Positions 42,795 through 51,255 of a DNA stretch of 64,000 nucleotides are shown one piece after another. Where the stretch lies: NCBI RefSeq assembly GCF_900091955.1, contig NZ_FMDF01000033.1, forward strand, positions 41,472 through 105,471. The letters run 5' to 3'. The notes under the pieces were generated by a model, which saw only the letters and a program-made list of their open reading frames with translations, did no database searches and had not been told where the DNA came from. The position numbers and the translations under genes were made by a program. Within the stretch, counting starts at the first letter, position 1. Each line of letters begins with the position of its first letter. The stretch comes from Streptomyces sp. Ncost-T10-10d (GTDB lineage Bacteria > Actinomycetota > Actinomycetes > Streptomycetales > Streptomycetaceae).

Positions 42795-43672
42795 GCCGTC
42801 TCCCCCGCCCGTACGATCCGGCCCGCCCAACAAAGCCCGGCCGCCTCCAGCAACCCACCCGTCACCAGACAGACCAGCCCGGCCGGCGTGTGCAGCAGCA
42901 CCCTCAGCGGATCCGCCCCGAGTGCCGCCCCCAGCCCCAGACCCAGCACCGGCAGCAGCGCCAGCACGGCCACCGTCGACCAGGCACCGGCCAGTTGGGC
43001 CCGTAACTCCTCCCGCCTGCGTCGTTCCGCCCGCAGCGCACCCTCCAGGCGGTCCAGGCCCGCCGCGAGCCCGGTCCCGCCGTCCACCGCCACCCGCCAG
43101 CAGGCCGCCACTCCGGCAAGCCCGTCCAGACCCGGCTCCCGAGCCGCCTGCCCGAGCGCCCCCGGCACATCGCCGCCGAACCGCGCCGCAGCGGACACAG
43201 CGGCCTCCGCCGTTCCCATCACCCCGGTCCCTCGGACAGCAACGAGCAGCGCCTGCCCCGGCTCGTGCCCGGCCCGCAGCTCACCGACGACGGCACCGCA
43301 CAGCGCAACCACCCCATCGGCCCGGCGTTCCCACTCCTGTGTCAGGGCCCGTCTCCGCAGCCAGCGCTGCATCAGCGGCACCGCCACTGCCACAGCCAGG
43401 ACCGGCAGCACGGATTCCCCCAGCACGGCGATGGCCAGCGCCACCGGCAGACAGAGCCACTCCCGCCGCGCCCGCAACCGCTCCTGGAACCAAGCCTGAA
43501 TCCGCTTCCGGCGCTCACGCAGCGGCGACTCCACCACCCCGTCGACGAACAACACCCGCGCTCGCCGACGCCCCTGGTCCTGCACCACCGCCAGCCAGGC
43601 CGCCACCCCGACGCACAAGAGTGCCGCAAAGCTCGCGCCGTCCGACATACCCACCGTCGCGCCACCGCTCAC
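42791..43672 (-). CDS. Type II secretion F-family protein, TadB-like
   Basis: This encodes 293 residues. Hydrophobic segments lie at about 12-30, 75-100 and two near the C-terminus (about 232-280). The T2SSF core reads GAVVGELRAGHEPGQALL with downstream AAREPGLDGLAGVAACW. It pairs with the TadC-like protein to form the pilus platform. The GTG at 43672 overlaps the tadA stop as GTGA; the ATG at 43648 is an alternative. Confidence 0.85.
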   Translation of the reverse strand: MSGGATVGMSDGASFAALLCVGVAAWLAVVQDQGRRRARVLFVDGVVESPLRERRKRIQAWFQERLRARREWLCLPVALAIAVLGESVLPVLAVAVAVPLMQRWLRRRALTQEWERRADGVVALCGAVVGELRAGHEPGQALLVAVRGTGVMGTAEAAVSAAARFGGDVPGALGQAAREPGLDGLAGVAACWRVAVDGGTGLAAGLDRLEGALRAERRRREELRAQLAGAWSTVAVLALLPVLGLGLGAALGADPLRVLLHTPAGLVCLVTGGLLEAAGLCWAGRIVRAGETA

Positions 43673-44817
43673 AGCGCACCCCCGGTCATCGACCGCAGCC
43701 GTTCCCAGCCCCGCTCCTGCACAAATCCGTCGGTGCCCCAGCGCAGTGCCGGCACGGTCACCACCAGCCCAGCCGCATCCCGCTCCAGGACCTGCACCTC
43801 GGCGATCCGCCGTTGCCCGGCCCGGTCCCGTACGAGATGGACCACCACCGACAGCGCGGCCGCCAACTGGCTGTGAAGTGCCGTCCGGTCCAGTCCCGCC
43901 GCCGTCCCCAAGGCCTCAAGGCGGGCCGGGACGTGCTCGGCTGCATTGGCATGAACCGTCCCGCAGCCGCCTTCGTGGCCGGTGTTCAGCGCGGCCAGCA
44001 GTTCGGTGACCTCGGCGCCCCGCACCTCCCCGACCACCAGTCGGTCGGGCCGCATCCGCAGCGCCTGCCGCACCAGGTCTCTCAGCGTCACTCGCCCCGC
44101 CCCCTCCTGGTTGGCAGGGCGCGACTCCAGGCGCACCACATGCGGATGGTCCGGCCGCAGCTCCGCCGAGTCCTCGGCGAGCACGATTCGCTCACGCTCC
44201 CCGACCGCACCCAGCAGACTGGACAAGAGGGTCGTCTTTCCTGCCCCCGTCCCCCCACTGATCAGATACGAGACCCGCGCTTCCACCAACGCCCTCAGTA
44301 CCCGGTCACCGCCCGGCGGCACAGTGCCCGCCGCAACCAGCTCCGTCAGCGAGAAGGCCCTGGGCCGTACCACCCGCAGCGACAGACATGTCGAGCCGAC
44401 GGACACCGGCGGCAGCACGGCATGCATCCGGGTGCCGTCCGGCAGCCGCGCGTCCACCCAGGGCCGGGCATCGTCCAGCCGCCGTCCCGCCACGGCCGCC
44501 AGCCGCTGTGCCAGTCTGCGCACCGCGGCGGCGTCCGGAAAGGTCACCCCGGTGAGTTCGAGCCCGCCGCCCCGGTCCACCCACACCCGGTCCGGCGCGG
44601 AGACCAGGACATCCGTCACGGCCGGGTCGGCGAGCAGCGGTTCCAGCACCCCGGTACCGACCAGCTCGCCGCGCAACTCATCGGCCGCGCCGAGAACTTC
44701 GGCATCACCGAGCAGCCGTCCCTGGGCCCGAAGAGCTGCCGCGACCACGGCCGGGGTCGGCGCCGCGCCACTCTGTGCCAGCCGTTGCCGCACGGCGTCA
44801 AGCAGCGTCTCCGTCAC
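43669..44817 (-). CDS. CpaF/TadA-family secretion ATPase
   Basis: This encodes a 382-residue VirB11-type ATPase that powers pilus assembly. An N-terminal domain (about residues 1-150) is followed by Walker A SGGTGAGKTTLL, an Asp box near LAEDSAELRP, Walker B MRPDRLVVGEVRGAE and the His box TGHEGGCGTVHAN. The GTG at 44817 (VTETLLDAV) overlaps the end of the ssd gene by 20 bases; other starts upstream read through that gene. It forms a cytoplasmic hexamer contacting TadB/TadC. Confidence 0.9.
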   Translation of the reverse strand: MTETLLDAVRQRLAQSGAAPTPAVVAAALRAQGRLLGDAEVLGAADELRGELVGTGVLEPLLADPAVTDVLVSAPDRVWVDRGGGLELTGVTFPDAAAVRRLAQRLAAVAGRRLDDARPWVDARLPDGTRMHAVLPPVSVGSTCLSLRVVRPRAFSLTELVAAGTVPPGGDRVLRALVEARVSYLISGGTGAGKTTLLSSLLGAVGERERIVLAEDSAELRPDHPHVVRLESRPANQEGAGRVTLRDLVRQALRMRPDRLVVGEVRGAEVTELLAALNTGHEGGCGTVHANAAEHVPARLEALGTAAGLDRTALHSQLAAALSVVVHLVRDRAGQRRIAEVQVLERDAAGLVVTVPALRWGTDGFVQERGWERLRSMTGGAL

Positions 44818-45940
44818 GACGCCCCCCACCGGCGCATCCCCCTGCACCCTCCGGGGCGAGGGCCCGCTCCCAGAACGCCGCGCAAAACCTGGCCAGTGGA
44901 CCGCGCGGACTGCCGCCGGGCGGCGCGCCGCCATCCCGGGTGGCCAGCAACCCGGAGTCGAGCGGGAGTTCGCCGGCAAGCGGCAGCCCCAGCGCCTGCG
45001 CCACCCACCGCTCGTCGAGGCCCGCCGCGTACGGGCCGCGGGCCACCACCCGCAGGTCGCCCAGCACCATCCCTGCCATCGATGCCACCCGCTTCGCCGC
45101 CGCGACTGCGCGAAGCTCTCCGGGGACCACCAACAGCCCGAGGTCCAGCTGCGCAAGCGCCTCGGCCACCGACTCGTCGACCCGGCGCGGCAGATCGACG
45201 ACCACCACCCCGCCGAGCCTGCGCGCGGCGGCCAGCACTGCCTGTATGGCCTGTGGCGGGATGACCACCCAGTCGTCGCGGCCCCAGCTGAGTACCCGCA
45301 GACCGTGCAGCGCAGGCAGCGACTCCTCCAGTGCACCTCCGCCGACCCGCCCTTTGGAATGGGCGAAATCCGGCCACCTCATTCCCTCAGCCCGTTCGCC
45401 ACCGAGCAGCACATCGATGCCCCCGCCAAGCGGGTCACCGTCGATCAGCATGGTCCGCCGTCCGGCCCTGGCCGCGGTCACCGCGAGGGCGCAGGCCAGT
45501 GTGGATGCGCCGGATCCGCCCCGTCCGCCGATCACCCCGACAGTGAGTGCCGGCCGGCCAACGCCTTCCGCCGCATTGGCGATCTGATCGACGAGCCACC
45601 CCTCCGAATCAGGCAGCCTCAGCACATATTCGGCCCCGATCTCCACGGCACGGCGCCAGACATCCGGGGCATCCTGGTTCCGGCCCACGAGCATCACACC
45701 GCGCCTGCGTGCCGCTCCGCGACACCGCTGGGCGGCATCGTCCCCCACGAGGACCATCGGGGCCTGCTCCCAGCCGCCTCTGCGTTCGGGCAACGAGTGA
45801 TGAACTTCTGGTTCCGCTCCGGCGGCCGCACACAGCCGCAGCAGATCGTCGAGGAGTTCCACATCCTCGGTCACGATCAACGGTCCGCCCCGCCGCACCC
45901 CAGCGGTCGGCAGACGATCCCGTGCGATGGATTCAGCCAC
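44798..45940 (-). CDS. CpaE-like/Ssd septum-site-determining protein
   Basis: This encodes 380 residues. The N-terminal 120 or so resemble a degenerate receiver domain (LIVTEDVELLDDLLRL, MVLVGDD). A MinD/ParA-type domain starts near residue 132 with VIGGRGGSGASTLA. The deviant Walker A lysines are replaced by Arg and Ala, so ATP hydrolysis of the usual kind is doubtful; the relative Rv3660c shares this, as far as I recall. Such proteins localise Tad machinery or affect septation. The GTG at 45940 has GGCGGAG upstream. It is the first gene of the cluster, with a structured leader at 45981-46047. Confidence 0.85.
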   Translation of the reverse strand: MAESIARDRLPTAGVRRGGPLIVTEDVELLDDLLRLCAAAGAEPEVHHSLPERRGGWEQAPMVLVGDDAAQRCRGAARRRGVMLVGRNQDAPDVWRRAVEIGAEYVLRLPDSEGWLVDQIANAAEGVGRPALTVGVIGGRGGSGASTLACALAVTAARAGRRTMLIDGDPLGGGIDVLLGGERAEGMRWPDFAHSKGRVGGGALEESLPALHGLRVLSWGRDDWVVIPPQAIQAVLAAARRLGGVVVVDLPRRVDESVAEALAQLDLGLLVVPGELRAVAAAKRVASMAGMVLGDLRVVARGPYAAGLDERWVAQALGLPLAGELPLDSGLLATRDGGAPPGGSPRGPLARFCAAFWERALAPEGAGGCAGGGRRDGDAA

Positions 45941-45980
45941 GATCTCCGCCCCCTTCTCTCTGCACCTTCATCGCGGTTCG

Positions 45981-46047
45981 CGGTGATCTCGTAGCGTTCC
46001 GAGATCGGCGATTCCACAAGTCGCGGACTTCGCAACTGGAATCACCG
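45981..46047 (-). promoter_or_regulatory. Predicted three-way-junction leader of the tad operon
   Basis: On either strand CGGTG (45981-45985) pairs with CACCG (46043-46047). Inside are ATCTCG/CGAGAT (45986-45991 with 46000-46005) and ATTCCA/TGGAAT (46011-46016 with 46037-46042), the latter enclosing AAGTC/GACTT. All 17 junction pairs are perfect and two of the three junction strands have zero length. It lies 41 bases before the ssd start, on the 5' side of the operon. It is a candidate cis-acting RNA or set of protein-binding palindromes. Confidence 0.5.
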
Positions 46048-46271
46048 TGCAGCGCTTCGGGAAATCGTGTGGATCTTGCTCAAAAACTGTGGACAAGTCC
46101 GCCGTTGTGAATATCTCTGTAGCTCATACCGGCGACTTCCGGAGAGCAGCACTTCCGCTACGCACCGTGACGAGTCAGGATGGGTGAGAGACGGAACGAG
46201 AAGCGGGCCATCGCGGCCGAAATGGAGGCAGAATGCTTGATTCCGAATGACAGAAACGCGTCCGGACATGC

Positions 46272-46306
46272 GACGACCCCCGCCGGGGGGGAGAGCGGGG
46301 GTCGTC
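46272..46306. terminator. Strong hairpin in the divergent region
   Basis: A perfect 12-bp stem GACGACCCCCGC with its complement and an 11-base G-rich loop. There is no T-run. It could end an upstream transcript or structure a leader of the HAD gene. Confidence 0.5.
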
Positions 46307-46441
46307 CCCACGGCCGACTCGGGGGGGGAGGAGCCGGACCGGGTTAGCACGGTCGCGAACGATCCGTGACTTCCATGGTGTACCCGAGAGCCTTCTCAGG
46401 CAAACCCACACGCCAGAGTTTACGCCGAATGGTGGGACCCT

Positions 46442-47281
46442 ATGCTCAGCCTTGTGGAAAACCGCTTCTTGCCGCGCACAGCAGCCTTCTTCGACCTGGA
46501 CAAGACGGTCATTGCGAAGTCTTCGACGCTGACCTTCAGCAAGTCCTTCTACCAAGGCGGACTGATCAACCGCCGCGCTGTACTGCGCACTGCGTACGCA
46601 CAGTTCGTGTTCCTTGCCGGGGGTGCAGATCACGACCAGATGGAGCGGATGCGCGAATATCTCTCCGCCCTCTGCAAGGGTTGGAACGTCCAGCAAGTGA
46701 AGGAAATCGTCGCCGAGACCCTGCACGATCTGATCGACCCGATCATCTACGACGAAGCGGCGACGCTCATCGAGGAGCATCACACCGCCGGACGCGATGT
46801 AGTGATCGTCTCGACCTCGGGCGCCGAGGTCGTCGAGCCGATCGGCGAGCTGCTCGGCGCCGACCGAGTCGTCGCCACCCGGATGGTCGTCGGTGACGAC
46901 GGCTGCTTCACCGGAGAAGTGGAGTACTACGCGTACGGACCGACGAAGGCCGAGGCGGTCAAGGCCCTCGCGGTGTCGGAGGGATACGACCTGTCGCGCT
47001 GCTACGCCTACAGCGATTCCGCGACTGATGTACCGATGCTGGAGTCGGTCGGCCACCCGCACGCAGTGAATCCGGACCGCGCCCTGCGGCGCGAAGCGAC
47101 CCTTCGCGAATGGCCGATTCTCGTCTTTGACCGACCGGTCCGACTCAAGCAGCGACTGCCGACGTTCTCACTGCCGCCACGCCCGGCATTGGTCGCTGCG
47201 GCAGCGCTGGGCGCAGCCGCCGTCACGGCGGGACTGGTCTGGTACACCTCCCGCCGCCGCGCCACCACGGCCTCCACCTGA
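46442..47281 (+). CDS. HAD-IB family phosphatase-like protein
   Basis: This encodes 279 residues. HAD motif I is FFDLDKTV with both aspartates, motif II is VIVSTSGAE, motif III lysine is in GPTKAEAV and motif IV is YAYSDSATDVPML. A C-terminal transmembrane helix (about residues 250-270) and basic tail suggest membrane anchoring. The family includes phosphoserine-phosphatase-like enzymes and developmental proteins (CicA in Caulobacter); the substrate is unknown. The ATG at 46442 is used; GTG at 46454 is possible. Next to the tad cluster, as in Mycobacterium (Rv3661). A terminator follows at 47289-47335. Confidence 0.85.
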   Translation: MLSLVENRFLPRTAAFFDLDKTVIAKSSTLTFSKSFYQGGLINRRAVLRTAYAQFVFLAGGADHDQMERMREYLSALCKGWNVQQVKEIVAETLHDLIDPIIYDEAATLIEEHHTAGRDVVIVSTSGAEVVEPIGELLGADRVVATRMVVGDDGCFTGEVEYYAYGPTKAEAVKALAVSEGYDLSRCYAYSDSATDVPMLESVGHPHAVNPDRALRREATLREWPILVFDRPVRLKQRLPTFSLPPRPALVAAAALGAAAVTAGLVWYTSRRRATTAST

Positions 47282-47550
47282 TGTGTGAGCCGGGCGGCGG
47301 CACCCCTGCACACACCCCGAGCCCCGCCGCCCGGCCCGATCGATGGGGTCAAGCAGGACGACCGATGAGTCCGATTCATCCGACCGAACCGAGTTGTCCA
47401 ACTCGCCCGTAATTGAACCTGAAAGTAAAGAAGTGCGGCCAGCACTACCGCTCGCTCCGGCTCTGGAGTAGAAAGGACTCAACGGCCCGCGAGACCAAGG
47501 ACATCCGAGAGGATTACCTGATAACGCAGAGAAGGCCCCACGGACCGAGC
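47282..47550 (+). other. Spacer after the HAD gene
   Basis: It contains the HAD terminator and then a less GC-rich stretch (about 47370-47550) that probably holds a promoter for the short transcript ending at 47676-47703. No gene is seen in it. Confidence 0.4.
47289..47335 (+). terminator. Terminator of the HAD gene
   Basis: A perfect 12-bp stem GCCGGGCGGCGG with its complement and a 23-base loop begins eight bases after the stop. Confidence 0.75.
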
Positions 47551-47667
47551 ATGAAAACCGAGCACCCACGCGACGTCGACCCGTCGATTACGGGCCAGCC
47601 GCACCAGGAAACGGGCAAAGCCCCCGACCTGATGGGCACATATCGAGGACGCATGGTAACTGGGTAG
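47551..47667 (+). CDS. Possible 38-residue peptide
   Basis: A short frame begins MKTEHPRDVDPSITGQ and ends TYRGRMVTG, eight bases before a strong terminator (47676-47703). The peptide is hydrophilic, with no signal or membrane helix. A GAAGG lies about 15 bases upstream, which is far. Third-position GC is lower than in neighbours. The terminator shows something is transcribed here; it may be this peptide or a small RNA. Confidence 0.35.
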   Translation: MKTEHPRDVDPSITGQPHQETGKAPDLMGTYRGRMVTG

Positions 47668-47675
47668 ACATGCCA

Positions 47676-47703
47676 GCGGCGGTACCGAGGACGGTACCGC
47701 CGC
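47676..47703 (+). terminator. Strong intrinsic terminator
   Basis: A perfect 11-bp stem GCGGCGGTACC/GGTACCGCCGC with a 6-base loop is followed by AACCCTTTT. It points to a rightward transcript from about 47370-47667. Confidence 0.82.
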
Positions 47704-47825
47704 AACCCTTTTACCAAGCAGTGAAGTTACGGCGATGGAGTTACCGCGCTTGACTTACCGCGGTGAAGTCATCGATTGGCCGCCCCCGCTTGTCGTGCCC
47801 ACCCCCACGGAACCGACGCACCCCG

Positions 47826-48650
47826 CTACGCGGCGCCGCGCTGCAGCGCCTCGCACACCGCCGTCGATTCCCTGACGCCCAGCTCCACGGCGCGCCCGCA
47901 GTGCGCGATCCAGGCCGCCATCCCCTCCGGCGTCCCCGACAGGTATCCCTCGAACGCGGCAATGTATGCCGCCCGCCCCTGCTCGGCGTGTCCCACCTCC
48001 GCGGGGCAGATCGATTTGGGGTCGAGGCCGCTCCCGATCAGCACGATCCGCTCGGCGGTACGCGCGACGAGGCCGTTGTACGAACCGAAGGGTCGCAGGG
48101 CCAGCAGTTCACCGTGCACCACCGCCGCCGTCACCAGCGCGGGCGCGGCAGTACCCGAAAGGATCAATCCGGACAGCCCTTCCAGCCGCCCTGCCACCTC
48201 CTCGGCGTCCGGCAGCGGCGCTTCGATCAGTGGCTCGTCCACGGGTTCGCCTGCCAGCCGTGGCCGGCCGACAGCATCCTCGGGCGCCGCACCGCCGGCC
48301 GCAACCAGATGCAGCCGCGCCAGGACACGCAGCGGCGACTGCCGCCAGATGGAGAGCAGTTGGCCCGCTTCGGCGGTGAGCCTCAGGGCCGCTCCGATCA
48401 CATGCGCCTCACCGTCACCACTGAAGTCGGTACGCCGGCGCACCTCCTCCAGGTTCCAGTCGGCACCGGACAGCGCCGCCGAACCACGGGCGCCGCGCAG
48501 CGCCGCTTCGGCGGTGACCTCGTTGCTGCGGCGCCGCATGACGCGGTGGCCGTAGACCCGGTCGACGGCCTTGCGTACGGAGTCCACCGCGTCGGCGACC
48601 CCCGGCAGGGTGCCCAGGGTGGCGAGCGGATCAGAGGCAGTCGTACTCAT
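47826..48650 (-). CDS. Degenerate Fic/DOC-fold protein
   Basis: This encodes 274 residues. The region VVHGELLALRPFGSYNGLVAR (residues 177-197) aligns with the Fic motif HPFxxGNGRxxR, but His is Arg186, the first Gly is Tyr191 and the first Arg is Leu194; the last Arg (197) is kept. The N-terminal GARGSAALSGA resembles the segment near the inhibitory motif of Fic proteins. AMP transfer is therefore unlikely by the normal route; it may bind nucleotides or act by scaffold. The CooC-like ATPase gene diverges 102 bases away. The ATG at 48650 gives MSTTASDPL. Confidence 0.65.
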   Translation of the reverse strand: MSTTASDPLATLGTLPGVADAVDSVRKAVDRVYGHRVMRRRSNEVTAEAALRGARGSAALSGADWNLEEVRRRTDFSGDGEAHVIGAALRLTAEAGQLLSIWRQSPLRVLARLHLVAAGGAAPEDAVGRPRLAGEPVDEPLIEAPLPDAEEVAGRLEGLSGLILSGTAAPALVTAAVVHGELLALRPFGSYNGLVARTAERIVLIGSGLDPKSICPAEVGHAEQGRAAYIAAFEGYLSGTPEGMAAWIAHCGRAVELGVRESTAVCEALQRGAA

Positions 48651-48713
48651 AAGTAGCGAGGCTACGCGCCCCCTGCGCCACTACCGCCCGAGAGTGGCCT
48701 TCTTCACGAAGCG

Positions 48714-48744
48714 TGACAGCAGAACGCAATCATGCCGCTACCCT
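48714..48744 (+). promoter_or_regulatory. Possible promoter of a leaderless ATPase gene
   Basis: TGACAG (48714-48719) and TACCCT (48739-48744) are 19 bases apart. The ATG at 48753 lies eight bases after the -10-like box and no ribosome-binding site precedes it, which would suit a leaderless transcript. This is inferred from the sequence only. Confidence 0.35.
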
Positions 48745-48752
48745 AGGTGAAC

Positions 48753-49748
48753 ATGAAGATCGCTTTCGTAGGGAAGGGCGGCAGCGGTAAGACCACACTG
48801 TCCTCGCTCTTCATCCGCCACCTTGCCGCCAATGAAGCCCATGTTGTCGCGGTGGACGCCGACATCAACCAGCACCTCGGGGCCGCGCTCGGCCTCGACG
48901 ACCAAGAGGCTGCGACGCTACCCGCCATGGGAGCCCAGCTGCCTCTGATCAAGGAGTATCTGCGCGGCAGCAATCCCCGTATCGCCTCCGTCGAAACGAT
49001 GATCAAGACGACTCCGCCCGGCGAGGGCTCGCGGCTGCTGCGGGTCCGCGAGAGCAACCCGATCTACGACGCCTGCGCCCGCACGGTCCGGCTCGACGAC
49101 GGGGAGATCCAGCTGATGGCCACCGGGCCATTCACCGAGTCGGATCTGGGTGTGGCCTGCTACCACTCCAAGGTCGGTGCGGTCGAGCTCTGCCTCAACC
49201 ATCTCGTCGACGGCCCCGACGACTACGTCGTCGTTGACATGACAGCAGGTTCGGACTCCTTCGCTTCCGGGATGTTCACCCGCTTCGACATGACGTTCCT
49301 GGTCGCCGAGCCGACCCGTAAGGGCGTCTCGGTCTACCGCCAGTACAAGGACTACGCCCGGGACTTCGGGGTCGCGCTGAAGGTCATCGGCAACAAGGTG
49401 CAGGGCGAGGACGATCTGGACTTCCTGCGTGCCGAGGTGGGCGACGATCTGCTGGTCAGCGTCGGGCACTCCGACTGGGTACGGGCCATGGAGAAGGGCA
49501 GGCCGGCCCGCTTCGAGCTGCTGGAGGCGGACAATCGGATGGCCTTGCAGGCGCTGCAGAACGCCGCGGAGGATTCGTACGAGCAGCGGGATTGGGAGCG
49601 CTACACGCGGCAGATGGTGCACTTCCATCTGAAGAACGCGGAGAGCTGGGGCAATGAGAAGACGGGCGCCGACCTGGCCGCCCAGGTCGACCCGTCCTTC
49701 GTGCTCGACGAGCGGTACGTGCAGGACGGCGCCGCTCAGCCCGCCTGA
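48753..49748 (+). CDS. CooC-like P-loop ATPase
   Basis: This encodes 331 residues with a MinD/CooC fold. The deviant Walker A reads GKGGSGKTTLSS at the start, the switch region is VVAVDADINQHLG and a later core segment is DDYVVVDMTAGSDS. The family includes nickel-insertion and ion-transport ATPases; no CO dehydrogenase genes are near, so the client is unknown. It has a long C-terminal extension (about residues 265-331). The ATG at 48753 or GTG at 48747 may start it. It diverges from the degenerate Fic gene and converges on a broken deacetylase gene. Confidence 0.8.
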   Translation: MKIAFVGKGGSGKTTLSSLFIRHLAANEAHVVAVDADINQHLGAALGLDDQEAATLPAMGAQLPLIKEYLRGSNPRIASVETMIKTTPPGEGSRLLRVRESNPIYDACARTVRLDDGEIQLMATGPFTESDLGVACYHSKVGAVELCLNHLVDGPDDYVVVDMTAGSDSFASGMFTRFDMTFLVAEPTRKGVSVYRQYKDYARDFGVALKVIGNKVQGEDDLDFLRAEVGDDLLVSVGHSDWVRAMEKGRPARFELLEADNRMALQALQNAAEDSYEQRDWERYTRQMVHFHLKNAESWGNEKTGADLAAQVDPSFVLDERYVQDGAAQPA

Positions 49749-49877
49749 TCCATCGGTGCCCGGGCCGGGAGGATGCCCTCGTTCCGGCCAGGGCACCATG
49801 GCGCCCCCACGGGGCAGTCACAGCCGGAGGACGTCCGGCTCGGTGGCCGAGCTCCATCGCCGAGCGCGGCCACCGAG

Positions 49878-50976
49878 CTAGCGACCGGCCTGATCCGCGC
49901 CGGACCCGGCATGGGCCTTGTCGGCTCCCGCCGCCCGGCCACGCGTCCGCTGCCGAGGTCGCGGCTTTGTCGAGGAAGTCCGTCCAGCCCTTCGCCGGGG
50001 CCTGGCCGACATCGAGCGTGCCGAGCTTCGCCAGCGTTGCCGGGTCCTGTGCGTCCAGCCAGTCGGCCAGCTGCCGGAAGGACACGCAGCGGGCACCCGC
50101 CTTGGTGCAGACCCTCGCGATGGTCTGCACGACGGCCCGCATGTACGTACCGCCGTTCCAGGACTCGAAATGATTGCCGGTGATCAGCGGGGCACGGTTC
50201 CCGTCGTACGCTCGGTCGAGGGCCTGGATCAGGCCGTCGCGCATCTGGTTACCCCAGTACTCGTGTCGGCCCGCACCGCCCTGCGTCGTACCGAACTGGT
50301 TGAACATGGAGTTGCAGTCCATCGACGGGGTCGCAAAGTCACGCCCCGGAACCGGGACAAGCTGCACCAAAAGATCCCAGATGCCGTCCTTCTGCTTGGG
50401 TCAGACCTGGTTGTCGACGCCACTGGAGTCGTAGCGAAAGCCCATCGCCCGCGCCGCGGCCACCGCATTCCTCTGCCCCTCCAGACAGGGGGTCCGGCCA
50501 CCGATGAGCTCCTTGTCGAAGTCGAATGGAAGCGGCTGCTCGCCCTTGAGGTCGGGGTCGTTGGCCTTCCAGCTCTTCACAAAGGTCTTGGCCTGGTTGA
50601 TCTCGCTCTTCCACTGATCGACGGACCAGGTGCCGACGCCACCGTCGGGGCCGCAGAAGTGGCCATTGAAGTGCGTGCCGATCTCGTCGCCGTCCTCCCA
50701 GGCGTCGCGAACCTGGGTGATGGTGTTCCGGATTCCCCCGGTGTCGTTGAAGCCGATGTCGGAGCTGCCGACGCTGCGCTTCGGCGGGTCGTAGAGCTCC
50801 CGCTTGCCCTCAGGCAGCAGATACACGCCGCTGAGGAAGTACGTCATGTTCGCGTGGTATTTCTTGCCCACCTCACGGAAGTGCGAGAACGGCTTCTGGC
50901 TGTCCTCTCCAGCGCCGTCCCACGAGAACACCACGAACCGCAGGGGCTTCTGACCGGGTGCCAGGCGCTGTGCCAC
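49878..50976 (-). pseudogene. Broken polysaccharide deacetylase-like gene
   Basis: The minus strand encodes a carbohydrate-esterase-4-type protein in pieces. From 50976 it reads PLRFVVFSWDGAG and DEIGTHFNGHFCG, with metal-site-like Asp and His, until a TGA at 50401-50403 where TGG (Trp) fits. The same frame goes on as KQKDGIWDLLVQLVP and then QLADWLDAQDP. Near 49930-49960 it appears to slip by one base, because a short Ala-rich end with stop at 49878 lies in another frame. The N-terminus is cut: in-frame stops inside a hexamer repeat (51004-51033) precede 50976, and no signal peptide is encoded. At least one nonsense change is clear. Confidence 0.75.
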
Positions 50977-51003
50977 GGGCTGCTTCGGCTGACGGCGCGG
51001 TCG

Positions 51004-51033
51004 AGGTCAAGGTCAAGGTCAAGGTCAAGGTCA
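51004..51033 (+). repeat. Five tandem AGGTCA hexamers
   Basis: Exactly five copies of AGGTCA. On the minus strand this places repeated TGA codons in the frame of the broken deacetylase gene, just before its present beginning. Confidence 0.9.
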
Positions 51034-51195
51034 CATGCAGTCATGCAGAAATTAACATGACAAGCCAAATGAAAAGCTGCTTATTCACTTGAACAGGTGA
51101 TTGAGTGGGCCATTTGACCTCAAGCATGGACAGAGATCTTTACCCTCCATTACGATCTGTTTACTGAGAGTTGAGAAATCCCGCCGCTGCACGCC
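51034..51195 (+). promoter_or_regulatory. Low-GC upstream region of the SulP gene
   Basis: About 160 bases of unusually low GC for this chromosome. TTGACC at 51114-51119 could be a -35 element; a clear -10 at the right spacing is not evident (TCTTTA or TACCCT). No gene is seen. Confidence 0.4.
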
Positions 51196-51255
51196 GTGAC
51201 CCACGGCCGCGTCCCCCACGTTCCGCGACCGCGCTGCCCCGGAGGAGACGGGAAC

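Larger units (their letters stand above)
45941..46441. other. Divergent region between the tad cluster and the HAD gene
   Basis: 501 bases without a convincing gene. It holds the three-way-junction sequence (45981-46047), an AT-richer centre (about 46065-46135) that should carry promoters, and a 12-bp hairpin (46272-46306). Open frames here (for example 46042-46350 on the minus strand) lack coding bias. Confidence 0.6.

Noticed and set aside
42733..45264. 843-residue plus-strand frame
   Set aside because: A Pro/Arg-rich shadow of the tadA and tadB genes on the other strand.
46042..46350. 102-residue minus-strand frame in the tad/HAD divergent region
   Set aside because: There is no ribosome site, codon bias is poor, and it covers the AT-rich promoter area.
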